From Sphingobacterium sp. JB170 (lineage in GTDB: Bacteria; Bacteroidota; Bacteroidia; Sphingobacteriales; Sphingobacteriaceae): a stretch of 64,000 bases of DNA. The DNA is taken from assembly GCF_900163865.1 (NCBI RefSeq), contig NZ_FUKU01000013.1, positions 124,001-188,000 on the forward strand. Direction: 5' to 3'. This document shows positions 36,541 through 44,229 of this stretch, one piece after another. Position numbers and translations under genes: made by a program. The number at the start of each line of letters is the position of its first letter. The first letter of the stretch is position 1. The notes under the pieces were generated by a model that ran no database searches, was not told the DNA's origin, and was given only the letters and a program-made list of their open reading frames with translations.

Positions 36541-37407
36541 AGCTAATTTGTTAATATGTTATATAAAATGATTTTAAAACTTAACGACTTAAATCCTAAA
36601 GAGCCAAACATACAAAATAAACCGAACATTATATGACACGGGAGCAAAAAACAATCCACCAACTAAGTAGATAATATAAAAATTAATCTAAAAACTACGT
36701 ATATTAATAACAAATAATCAATAATCGGCAATATTCATTCACACATTCATAATACGAGCGACACTCAGGCCTTCAGGGCTATCCGACGCCGCGGCAGATA
36801 TTAACCTGAATTCGCCAAAAGACTCCCGCGAGAAAATATAATACGGACACAACAACATTCAGCCGCTCATTTGGGCAGTCAATAACGATAATTGTCGAAC
36901 GTTACATATGCCCGAGCGCATAAATTATATGCCCCAACGCAACAAAAATAAACGCCTAGTGCGGCAAAATTCACTAATATAAACAGCAAAAATGGGAGGA
37001 AAACATTAATTTTCCACTATAATTTGTTCCAAAAAGCCTTCTGCGAAAAAAAAAATACATTTTTTTTCTGACCAAATTTTCTTCGTCATAACCGCATTTT
37101 TATCACGCAAATTAGCACCTCAATTTCTACTATCTTCACTATAATTTCGCCCACAAGAAGCGTGGCTTTCTTCGGTGCTTACCAATAGTCAACCGATTGA
37201 ATAAAGCTATAAAGGCCTTCCTCGATAAAAAACAGCACCACCACGTTGTTATTTCCCGCAGAAAAACGATGAGAAAAAAGGACATTTCCGGCATCGATTG
37301 CGCGCGTCAAAAACAGGCGCTATTGCATGAAAAACAGCCCCTTTACTCATACCTTCTCACCCACCAAGACTTGACAAAAAGGTAAAAAATGAGCTATATT
37401 TGAGGCG
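36541..37407. other. Long gene-poor region between asd and tdh
   Basis: About 870 bases, AT-rich and without a supported gene. A run of ten A and eight T separated by TACA lies near 37047-37069. A 62-codon frame starting with TTG (37197-37385) has no recognisable content. The tdh promoter occupies the right end. No tRNA, riboswitch or IS fragment was identified. Confidence 0.45.
37371..37402 (+). promoter_or_regulatory. Full Bacteroidota promoter for tdh, almost at the start codon
   Basis: TTG (37371-37373) and TATATTTG (37395-37402) match the -33 and -7 elements with 21 bases between them. The tdh ATG begins at 37408, so transcription should start at or within a few bases of the codon, giving a leaderless or nearly leaderless mRNA. 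Confidence 0.6.
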
Positions 37408-38346
37408 ATGAAAGAGTGTATAATTATGATTGGCGCAAACGGTCAGATCGGTACCGAACTAGCTGTTGCCCTTCGCCAGAAATTTGGCAGTGAAAACGTT
37501 ATTACCTCCGACCTTCGCGAACCAAGGAGCCCGAAGGAAGGTGAGATTTTCGAAATTATCAATGTTTTAGATAAGCCGGCCTTAAAAGCGCTATTTGAAA
37601 AATATAAACCTACACAGGTATACCTATTAGCAGCGATGCTTTCTGCAACTGGTGAGCAGTATCCGATGAAAGCGTGGGACCTCAATATGAACGGTCTGCT
37701 AAATGTCTTAGATCTTGCTTTGGAGCTCGGCATCAAAAAGATATTCTGGCCCAGTTCTATTGCGGTGTTCGGCCCGCACTCGCCAAAACAGAACACCCCA
37801 CAATACTGTATCATGGACCCCAATAGTATTTACGGTATATCCAAACTTGCCGGCGAGCGCCTTTGCGAATACTACCATAAAAAATATGGCCTAGATATCC
37901 GTAGCCTTCGTTATCCAGGTATCATATCTTGGAAAACAGCCCCAGGAGGTGGAACAACAGACTACGCTGTGGATATTTTCTTTGAGGCTTTAAAATCTGG
38001 AAAATACAGCTGCTTCCTTTCTGCGGACACAGCTCTACCCATGCTCTATATGGAAGACGCCGTCGCTGGAACTATAGCTTTAATGGATGCCGCGCAAGAG
38101 CAGCTAACAGTACGTTCGAGCTACAACCTAGGCGGAATCTCCTTCACACCGGCGGAGATTGCAGAAGAAATTACAAAAATTCTTCCTAATTTTGAGATGT
38201 CTTACGTTGAAAATGATCCTCGTCAAGCGATAGCAGACTCCTGGCCGGCAAGCATCGAAGATACCGTCGCGCAAGAAGACTGGAACTGGAAACCGACGTT
38301 TGATTTACAGGCCATGACGAAAGACATGATTGAGAATCTAAAATAA
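37408..38346 (+). CDS. tdh: L-threonine 3-dehydrogenase (short-chain/epimerase type)
   Basis: 312 residues. Extended short-chain dehydrogenase with NAD-binding GANGQIGTELAVALR and catalytic NSIYGISKLAGERL (Tyr-x3-Lys). Further family signatures: LLAAMLSATGEQYPMKAWDL, SLRYPGIISWKTAPGGGTTD and LPMLYMEDAVAGTIALM, all typical of the epimerase-like threonine dehydrogenases. It oxidises threonine to 2-amino-3-oxobutyrate. A kbl partner is not adjacent. It is followed 12 bases later by a YebC-family gene and is probably co-transcribed with it. Confidence 0.9.
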   Translation: MKECIIMIGANGQIGTELAVALRQKFGSENVITSDLREPRSPKEGEIFEIINVLDKPALKALFEKYKPTQVYLLAAMLSATGEQYPMKAWDLNMNGLLNVLDLALELGIKKIFWPSSIAVFGPHSPKQNTPQYCIMDPNSIYGISKLAGERLCEYYHKKYGLDIRSLRYPGIISWKTAPGGGTTDYAVDIFFEALKSGKYSCFLSADTALPMLYMEDAVAGTIALMDAAQEQLTVRSSYNLGGISFTPAEIAEEITKILPNFEMSYVENDPRQAIADSWPASIEDTVAQEDWNWKPTFDLQAMTKDMIENLK

Positions 38347-38357
38347 AACAAACGAAA

Positions 38358-39083
38358 ATGGGTAGAGCCTTTGAATTTAGGAAAGAAAGAAAATTTAAAC
38401 GCTGGGCTAAAATGGCCGTGCAGTTTACACGTTTAGGAAAAGAAATCGCCATAGCGGTTAAAGAAAACGGACCTCACCCAGAAAACAACTCTCGCCTACG
38501 CACGGCGATGCAAAACGCAAAGGCGGTAAACATGCCTAAGGACCGCGTAGAGGCGGCGATCAAACGCGCTTCAGAGAAAGATGCTAAAGGATACGAGGAA
38601 TATGTTTACGAAGGCTACGGACCTCATGGCGTACCGGTTTTAATAGAAACAGCAACAGATAACACCAACCGCACCGTCGCAAACATTCGTAGTTACTTCA
38701 CCAAGGCGGGTGGATCGTTAGGTAAAACCGGATCATTAGACTTTATTTTCCAGCGTAAATCAATATTTCGCTTTTTAGCCGACGATGACACGGATATCGA
38801 AGAGTTAGAACTCGAATTAATCGACGGAGGTCTGGAAGAACTATACGTAGAGGCTGACGAAGAGGGTAACGACGTAGTTGTGTTACAAACATCCTTCGAA
38901 GATTTTGGAAATATGCAAAGCCTTATGGAAGAAAAAGGCATCGAAGTGAAAGAAGCAAAACTAGAACGCATCGCCTTGTCGCATAGTTCGCTACCTGAGG
39001 ACCAAGTAGCCGACGTGCTCAAGATGATCGATAAGCTCGAAGAAGATGACGATATTCAAGCGGTCTACCATAACATGGATTAA
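38358..39083 (+). CDS. YebC/PmpR-family translation or transcription regulator
   Basis: 241 residues. The YebC fold is clear from MGRAFEFRKERKFKRWAKMA, NMPKDRVEAAIKRAS, YEEYVYEGYGPHGVPVLIE, TATDNTNRTVANIRSYFTK and GSLGKTGSLDFIF. Members have been described as DNA-binding regulators and, more recently, as ribosome-associated factors that relieve stalling; which applies here cannot be told. The start MGRAFEFRKERKFKRW differs from the usual MAGHSKW, a form common in Bacteroidota. Confidence 0.93.
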   Translation: MGRAFEFRKERKFKRWAKMAVQFTRLGKEIAIAVKENGPHPENNSRLRTAMQNAKAVNMPKDRVEAAIKRASEKDAKGYEEYVYEGYGPHGVPVLIETATDNTNRTVANIRSYFTKAGGSLGKTGSLDFIFQRKSIFRFLADDDTDIEELELELIDGGLEELYVEADEEGNDVVVLQTSFEDFGNMQSLMEEKGIEVKEAKLERIALSHSSLPEDQVADVLKMIDKLEEDDDIQAVYHNMD

Positions 39084-39094
39084 AATATACTACG

Positions 39095-39128
39095 GGGCGG
39101 GCGAAATAGCATTCGCCTGCTCTTTTTT
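39095..39128 (+). terminator. Intrinsic terminator after the YebC-family gene
   Basis: GGGCGGGCGAA (39095-39105) pairs with TTCGCCTGCTC (39112-39122) using two G-T pairs, followed by TTTTTT. Confidence 0.85.
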
Positions 39129-39313
39129 GCATTGATACGAATCCCACTAAACCATTGGCTCACTCTTAGCCGCGCATCAAAACCAAACCCCATACTTCCT
39201 AGTCCCACAAAGCAAATACACACAGGCCAAATTCCTTAAAAAAAAATGCGCGCGATTCTTTGGCAATAAAGTCATGCGGTTATTAGTTATATTTCCTAAA
39301 TTTATAGCCTATA

Positions 39314-40231
39314 ATGCAAACGTTCGAAGAATTTTTTAATAAAAAGAAAATAGACCTTTCTTTGCTCCAAAAAGCCGACCGACCTCTTTACGAAGAGTTT
39401 AGGAATCACTATGCCCAAATGGGAGAAAAAAGTTTTGACCATACCAAGAAGTTTTGGTTCAATTCACTTCGAAAAAAATACCACCTGAACATTGCACCAG
39501 CAGTAAAAACAGCGGTAAAAACCGAAGCACCAACCGTACAGAGCCCAGATGCAAAAGAAACGAGTCCTGCACCAGCGCGTTTCAAGTCCCGCTCTAAAGC
39601 TACAGCTGCGGCCGGTCCGACAGAACAGTCCCTAGCAGCTGAAGCAGCCGAAAGCAAACCCGCTGGATTTAAGCCACGCTTCAAGCCGGGAACAACTAAA
39701 CCTGCATTGGAACAGCCGGGCAAAGAGACAAAGGAGGTGCCCGAAGTTCCGGAACAAGCTGCTGAGTTACCAACTTCCAGCAGGCCTACCGGGTTCAAGC
39801 CACGTTTTAAAGCAGGATTAACAAAGCCAGCAGCGGAGCCAGATAAGGAAACAAAAGAAGTGTCGGAGGTTCCTGAAGAACCGACAGAACAACCCCCAGT
39901 TAGTAAACCAGCCGGGTTCAAACCACGCTTTAAAGCGGGCGTAACAAAGCCAGCAGCGGAGCCAGACAAGGAAACAAAAGAAGTGTCGGAGGTTCCTGAA
40001 GAACCGACAGGACAACCCCCAGCTAGTAAACCAGCCGGGTTCAAACCACGTTTTAAAGCACGCGTAACAAAGCCAGCAACGGAGCCAGACATGGAAACAA
40101 AAGAAGTGTCGGAGATTCCTGAAGAACCGACAGAAACACCAATAGCTAGTAAGCCAGCGGGATTCAAACCGCGTTTTAAAGCACGAGTAACAAAGCAAGA
40201 GCTAAAAGGGGACGAAGAAGACTCCAATTAA
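39314..40231 (+). CDS. Tandem-repeat protein with GFKPRFK modules
   Basis: 305 residues; family not recognised. Residues 1-60 are a compact helical domain (EEFFNKKKIDLSLLQKADRP, FWFNSLRKKYHLN). The rest is low complexity: a basic motif GFKPRFK recurs at residues 118, 160, 201, 242 and 283, with a degenerate RFKSRSK at 89. Acidic/Pro spacers such as ETKEVSEVPEEP lie between. The period is 41 residues. Alternating basic and acidic blocks suggest an unstructured tether for membrane, nucleic-acid or protein binding. No signal peptide. A 272-codon frame on the other strand is a shadow caused by the repeats. Confidence 0.85.
   Translation: MQTFEEFFNKKKIDLSLLQKADRPLYEEFRNHYAQMGEKSFDHTKKFWFNSLRKKYHLNIAPAVKTAVKTEAPTVQSPDAKETSPAPARFKSRSKATAAAGPTEQSLAAEAAESKPAGFKPRFKPGTTKPALEQPGKETKEVPEVPEQAAELPTSSRPTGFKPRFKAGLTKPAAEPDKETKEVSEVPEEPTEQPPVSKPAGFKPRFKAGVTKPAAEPDKETKEVSEVPEEPTGQPPASKPAGFKPRFKARVTKPATEPDMETKEVSEIPEEPTETPIASKPAGFKPRFKARVTKQELKGDEEDSN
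39665..40180 (+). repeat. 123-bp tandem coding repeat
   Basis: Four to five units of about 123 bases (41 codons; the first spacing is 126) inside the gene at 39314. The last three differ at only a few bases, pointing to recent duplication and likely copy-number variation. Confidence 0.8.
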
Positions 40232-40263
40232 ATAAGAATTATAATCTACTAATCACTAGACTT

Positions 40264-41007
40264 ATGTTAAAGGAAGAAAGACAAGCCTATATCATTCACC
40301 AGATAAACTTACACAACAAAGTGTTGTCTTCGGACCTTAGCGTACAGCTAAATGTTTCCGAAGATACGATACGCCGCGATCTAAATGAACTTGCAGAAAA
40401 TGGTCAAGTATTAAAGGTGTACGGTGGAGCGCTTTCCAAATCATTCCAATTTCCTTTTCAAGAAGGAAACGTATACGCCAAAGAATCCAAAAAAGAAATT
40501 GCCAAAAAGGCGATGTCGTTGATTCAAACAGGCATGACCGTACTCGTCGGTGGCGGAACGACCATGATTGAACTTGCCCGACTGGTACCGAGCGATATTC
40601 AGTGCACCTTTTTCACCATTAGCCCCCTCGTGGCTCTCGAGCTAGCAGAAAAAGAAAATATAGACGTTATCCTTATTGGCGGCAAGCTATCACGCAACAC
40701 GAATATTGTGACCGGATCTCAGGTTATAAATGAACTCTCCGACTTACGCGTTGACCTGTGCCTACTTGGAACAAACAGCCTCTCGTTAGATGAAGGGATC
40801 ACAGACTCCGATTGGGAAGTTGTTCAAATTAAGCGCGCAATGATTAAAAGCTCGAAAACTCTCGCGATCTTATCAATCACCGAGAAGCTAAACTCCAACC
40901 AAAAAATGCGTGTCGCCCCTCTTCGTGACGTCACCTACCTGGTAACGGATTTAGATGCGGCTCATCCTAAACTGAAAGAATTTGCGAACTTCGTAAAGAT
41001 TATCTAG
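40264..41007 (+). CDS. DeoR/GlpR-family transcriptional regulator
   Basis: 247 residues. The N-terminal HTH is LSSDLSVQLNVSEDTIRRDL followed by VLKVYGGALS, the DeoR signature. The C-terminal sugar-phosphate sensor has VLVGGGTTMIELARLVP, FFTISPLVALELAE, VILIGGKLSRNTNIVTG and CLLGTNSLSLDEGITDSD. It should respond to a phosphorylated sugar. No sugar-metabolism operon is adjacent, so its targets lie elsewhere. Confidence 0.93.
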   Translation: MLKEERQAYIIHQINLHNKVLSSDLSVQLNVSEDTIRRDLNELAENGQVLKVYGGALSKSFQFPFQEGNVYAKESKKEIAKKAMSLIQTGMTVLVGGGTTMIELARLVPSDIQCTFFTISPLVALELAEKENIDVILIGGKLSRNTNIVTGSQVINELSDLRVDLCLLGTNSLSLDEGITDSDWEVVQIKRAMIKSSKTLAILSITEKLNSNQKMRVAPLRDVTYLVTDLDAAHPKLKEFANFVKII

Positions 41008-41036
41008 TCGCGAACCACATTAAAGTTAGGCAACTG

Positions 41037-41087
41037 TACGTTCAATTTCTGGAAACGATCGTGGATCATTTCCAGAAATTGAACGTA
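41037..41087. terminator. Perfect 19-bp inverted repeat after the DeoR gene
   Basis: TACGTTCAATTTCTGGAAA (41037-41055) pairs exactly with its complement at 41069-41087, with a 13-base loop, 30 bases after the DeoR stop. No T run follows on the plus strand. It also forms the 3' end of the small minus-strand frame. Confidence 0.55.
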
Positions 41088-41275
41088 ACCAAAAAGGCCT
41101 TCCCGTTTTGATGAAAAGATAAAGTAATCTGTTGATACAGTGCTACAAGTTCAGGCAATGTTTTGGTTTGAACTTTTAACTCCCTACCGACTGCGAATCT
41201 CCTCTTAAAGAGATTATTACCATTACTATCTACCACTTCCTTGGTTGCAAACGCAACCTCCTCCGTGTATGACAT
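41066..41275 (-). CDS. Uncertain small ORF, 69 residues
   Basis: Reads MSYTEEVAFATKEVVDSNGN, then KVQTKTLPELVALYQQITLS. The composition looks protein-like, but no family is recognised. The 3' end falls in the inverted repeat. An overlapping frame upstream (41230-41445) could be an earlier part of the same gene, broken by a frameshift. It may be a gene remnant at the island edge. Confidence 0.25.
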   Translation of the reverse strand: MSYTEEVAFATKEVVDSNGNNLFKRRFAVGRELKVQTKTLPELVALYQQITLSFHQNGKAFLVTFNFWK

Positions 41276-41634
41276 TGATACGCTTTGTATAAAAAACCCA
41301 ATCCTTCACAAACTAACGATCCACAAATGGTTGGTCGGTAATGCCAAGCATCCGTAACAACAAAACGTATTACGAACGAAATGCCTTGACAGGGAAAAGG
41401 TATATATGATTTTTCACCGTCCACTTCTTCCATGCGCCATTGCAATCAAGACCTCCTCCCGTAATGATCAAATGGGGGGTTCTTCAAGAATCCATTTACC
41501 CATAATACTAGTACCAATCTAAAAGCCGAAAGCCTATGTTAATTAATCGGAGCCTAACAAAAAAAGTTACTTAAACATAATAATAAAACAACTGGAGTTT
41601 AACATGCCTTATGTATTTTTAAAAAAAAATAACT

Positions 41635-42480
41635 ATGAAAATAACCATGAAGACCAAAATCTATTTAATAGTGTTATTTGCTCTTTTTTCTGCTTGTAAA
41701 AAAGATGAAAACACGGCTTATCCAGAGTCAAAAAATAAACTCGTCTCAGCCACAGGAACTTCAACAAGATACAATTACAATGCTATCGTTGAATTAAGAA
41801 ACGCTTTATCCGAGGAAACTGATGTAAATTATAAATATCTTCTTCAAAAAAGAATTAACGATATAGGGTCATTACTAGACAGCCCAAAAGCCGTTAACTC
41901 ACATCAAAATATTAATATCATAGGTACTAACAAAAAATCTATAAAAAAACTATCTGATATAACTTATTTATCTCCACAAGATAAAAAGGAACTTGAAGAT
42001 TACTATATAGATTTATATGGAGAACGTCAAGCCGCTGATCTATTTAATTCAACTATAGGTGGTAGTTTTCCACACCTTTCTCTGTCCGGAGTACCTAATA
42101 GTTCTTTCCGATCAAATTTTAAAATAGTAGAAAATGTGCTTGGTTTATGGCGTGTTGAAGGAATTTTTACGGTTCGAAAATCTGATCAGATAATTATAAC
42201 TGTTACCGATCAAACAACAAACATTTATGCTGAAATAGAAAGTATTGACGCTATATCTTCAAGATTGACAGGAATAAACTCCTTATTGGGGCAAACTATT
42301 TCATGGGAGCATACATCTGGATCCTCAGAAAACCATGGACGATATGCTGATCTATACATAGATGGTGTACTTTCAAACTCTAATCCTGCTCTTGGTTTTT
42401 CAAATCCATATTATACTAGTACTTCCGTTTATGTTAATTATATGACCGAGGCTGAAAAAGAACAACATGGTTACCAATAA
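41635..42480 (+). CDS. Hypothetical lipoprotein, AT-rich island
   Basis: 281 residues (277 from the second Met). The lipoprotein signal KTKIYLIVLFALFSAC precedes a charged linker. The rest is soluble and not recognised: LQKRINDIGSLLDSPKAVNS, LYGERQAADLFNSTIGGSFP, VLGLWRVEGIFTVRKSDQII, then SSENHGRYADLYIDGVLSNS. Codon use is strongly A/T-biased compared with flanking genes. It overlaps or lies just before the next gene and is probably co-expressed with it. Function unknown. Confidence 0.75.
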   Translation: MKITMKTKIYLIVLFALFSACKKDENTAYPESKNKLVSATGTSTRYNYNAIVELRNALSEETDVNYKYLLQKRINDIGSLLDSPKAVNSHQNINIIGTNKKSIKKLSDITYLSPQDKKELEDYYIDLYGERQAADLFNSTIGGSFPHLSLSGVPNSSFRSNFKIVENVLGLWRVEGIFTVRKSDQIIITVTDQTTNIYAEIESIDAISSRLTGINSLLGQTISWEHTSGSSENHGRYADLYIDGVLSNSNPALGFSNPYYTSTSVYVNYMTEAEKEQHGYQ

Positions 42481-42496
42481 AATTTTGATAAATAAT

Positions 42497-43213
42497 ATGA
42501 TACACACAACAATATTTATATCATTTCTATTATGCTGTTCATTTTTTAAAAAAAACGAACAGCATAATAGAAATGAATGGTCTTACGTACATTACTCTAC
42601 ATTAAATGATTTATTAAAAGAATCTCCAGACACTACATATCAAATGAATAATTTTTTATTGAAAATTATAAAAAGGAGAAACCATTTTCTTCAAATTGAC
42701 AGCTCTGGAAATCGAACAGAGCATAAATTTGAAAGCGTTTATTCTCATGAATTGATAAACACGGAGACAGACTCTATATACACATTCAAGATCAACAATA
42801 AAGATACTGTTCTATCTAACAGAAAACTTTATTTATCAGAAGAAAGCCATTTGGGTTTTGACGTTTTACAGTTTAGAAATATTCATAATAAAATTTATTC
42901 AAATGGTTTTATCATGGAATCAAAAAAAGATAAAGTACAAAATCTATACACCATTAAACTATCAAATGACACACACAAAATGACTTTACAAATTGATTGT
43001 AAAATAAAATCTCCCTTCAATGTTTCAATAAAAAATGAAAATAATGATCAAATATCAGGCGCATTAATAGAGTTGCAAAACAATAGCAGTGGCAATGGAA
43101 CATTTAAACAAAATTTCAAGTATATACCCCATGTTCCAAAAGAAAAAAAACACCTTTTCAAAAGATTAATCGATATCTCCCTCGCTAGTAATAACTCTCT
43201 GCGAGAAAATTGA
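42497..43213 (+). CDS. Hypothetical exported protein, AT-rich island
   Basis: About 238 residues from ATG 42497; an in-frame ATG at 42467 would overlap the previous gene. MIHTTIFISFLLCCSFF looks like a lipoprotein signal. The remainder (LLKESPDTTYQMNNFLLKII, LYLSEESHLGFDVLQFRN, HKMTLQIDCKIKSPFNVSI) is not recognised. GC content is very low, about 18-25% by eye in parts. A 20-bp perfect hairpin (42521-42576) lies over the signal-peptide codons and could limit expression or serve as a terminator for the preceding gene. Confidence 0.7.
   Translation: MIHTTIFISFLLCCSFFKKNEQHNRNEWSYVHYSTLNDLLKESPDTTYQMNNFLLKIIKRRNHFLQIDSSGNRTEHKFESVYSHELINTETDSIYTFKINNKDTVLSNRKLYLSEESHLGFDVLQFRNIHNKIYSNGFIMESKKDKVQNLYTIKLSNDTHKMTLQIDCKIKSPFNVSIKNENNDQISGALIELQNNSSGNGTFKQNFKYIPHVPKEKKHLFKRLIDISLASNNSLREN
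42521..42576 (+). repeat. 20-bp perfect inverted repeat inside the 5' coding region
   Basis: TCATTTCTATTATGCTGTTC (42521-42540) and its exact complement (42557-42576) flank a T/A-rich loop that can pair further. The stem begins 41 bases after the stop of the preceding lipoprotein gene and covers codons about 9-27 of the next one. Confidence 0.85.
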
Positions 43214-43404
43214 GACAAACACGCACATTAACGAAATAGAGTGTCCTGGACAATGAACAGGACTCAAGCACGTGAGGATCTATTGAAATGACATCTGTAT
43301 CTAGCACAAAAGTGATCAGATAGAGATTATCTACCCCTGGGGCATTTGACTGAAAGTATCTAAGGATCTTTCTCTGATATCGCAGCGTATCCGCTTGTAG
43401 CTCG

Positions 43405-43598
43405 GTATTTTCACTGCGCCACTCACATTGGTTCTATCCTTACGATGGCCACTGCGTAAAAGTTTTGACGGGCTTTGTGGTATGGTGGTTTCGGTGATGC
43501 AGCGTCTGCCTACCAGTGTTGAAATGTTCATGTTCCTGAACCGTAGCCATACCCATATCAAATTTCTGCACTGGGAACCTGGCGGCTTAAAAAAATAA
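43405..43598 (+). pseudogene. IS66-family TnpB remnant
   Basis: Plus-strand frames read VFSLRHSHWFYPYDGHCV, then after a frameshift near 43456 RKSFDGLCGMV, VEMFMFLNRSHTHIKFLHWE and PGGLKK, ending at a stop. This matches the TnpB (Orf2) accessory protein of IS66 elements (typical: MRKSFDGL and IKLLHWE). The start codon is lost (GTA) and the C-terminus is cut. A 76-codon frame on the other strand here is only a shadow. Confidence 0.7.
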
Positions 43599-43642
43599 AA
43601 TTATTACTAGTCTCATTTATTAGATGGATAGGACATTGGCCA

Positions 43643-43999
43643 TTAGCTCCGCTTGCCCGTAATCACCTTGCGGTGCTCTAAGCCCCACTCTGTAAGGCTA
43701 TTTATGATTTTTTTAAGTGACAAGCCATACGTTGTTAATTCATATTGGACCGTAACAGGGTGAGTATTCAATACAGTTCTGGTAACGAGTTTGTTAATTT
43801 CCAATTCTTTCAGTTCCTTGCTTAACATTTTGTTCGATATCCCATTAACATCGTTTAAGATGTCGGAAAATCTTCTTTTGTTATAATAGCAGATAGAAGA
43901 TAAGATAGATATTTTCCATTTACCATTTAACACGTCCATCGAATCATGGACTGCCATAATCTCTTTTTTGTGTCCGTCCATGCAATTGTTTTCAATCAT
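43643..43999 (-). CDS. HxlR-family winged-helix regulator
   Basis: 118 residues. The HxlR pattern is complete: MDVLNGKWKISILSSICYYN, RRFSDILNDVNGISNKMLSK, ELKELEINKLVTRTVLNTHP and VTVQYELTTYGLSLKKIINS. Members sense reactive aldehydes, quinones or redox state and control nearby detoxification genes. In this island the candidates are the hydrolase at 44230 and the ABM protein at 46877; the link is inferred. Confidence 0.93.
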   Translation of the reverse strand: MIENNCMDGHKKEIMAVHDSMDVLNGKWKISILSSICYYNKRRFSDILNDVNGISNKMLSKELKELEINKLVTRTVLNTHPVTVQYELTTYGLSLKKIINSLTEWGLEHRKVITGKRS

Positions 44000-44229
44000 A
44001 AGTTATTAAATTACCAAGCGCTACTGTTACCTCTTGTTACAAAGTTACCAAAATAAATTGAGTGATAATAAATTTGCACCAATAGTAATATGCAAGGTTA
44101 TCACGAATTTTTAATACTAAAAACATCGTTAATCGTGACGAGAACCTAGATGTATTATTTTAAAATGCTGGAATTGGAGCATTCGAACCCTTCGCTCAGG
44201 TTGCTTTAACTTCGTTTTGATATGCTTGC

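Larger units (their letters stand above)
41008..41634. other. Transition region into the AT-rich island
   Basis: About 630 bases. It holds a strong hairpin at 41037-41087 and two overlapping open frames on the minus strand, of which only the 69-codon one is listed, with low confidence. From about 41480 the composition drops to clearly lower GC. Confidence 0.4.

Noticed and set aside
37197-37385. 62-codon frame before tdh
   Set aside because: Begins with TTG, runs into the tdh promoter and has no recognisable features.
39665-40180. Possible CRISPR-like array
   Set aside because: The repeats are 123 bp, in frame and contiguous, with no unique spacers or cas genes; they are coding repeats.
39409-40227. 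272-codon frame opposite the repeat protein
   Set aside because: Open only because the repeat units lack stops on that strand; the plus-strand gene explains the DNA.
41230-41445. 71-codon minus-strand frame
   Set aside because: Overlaps another frame in a different register and matches nothing known; may be debris.
43331-43561. 76-codon minus-strand frame
   Set aside because: Shadow of the plus-strand IS66 TnpB remnant, whose translation matches the family.
44171-44200. GGTTCGAAT-like T-arm sequence on the minus strand
   Set aside because: The flanking bases do not pair as a T stem and no acceptor or anticodon arm is present.
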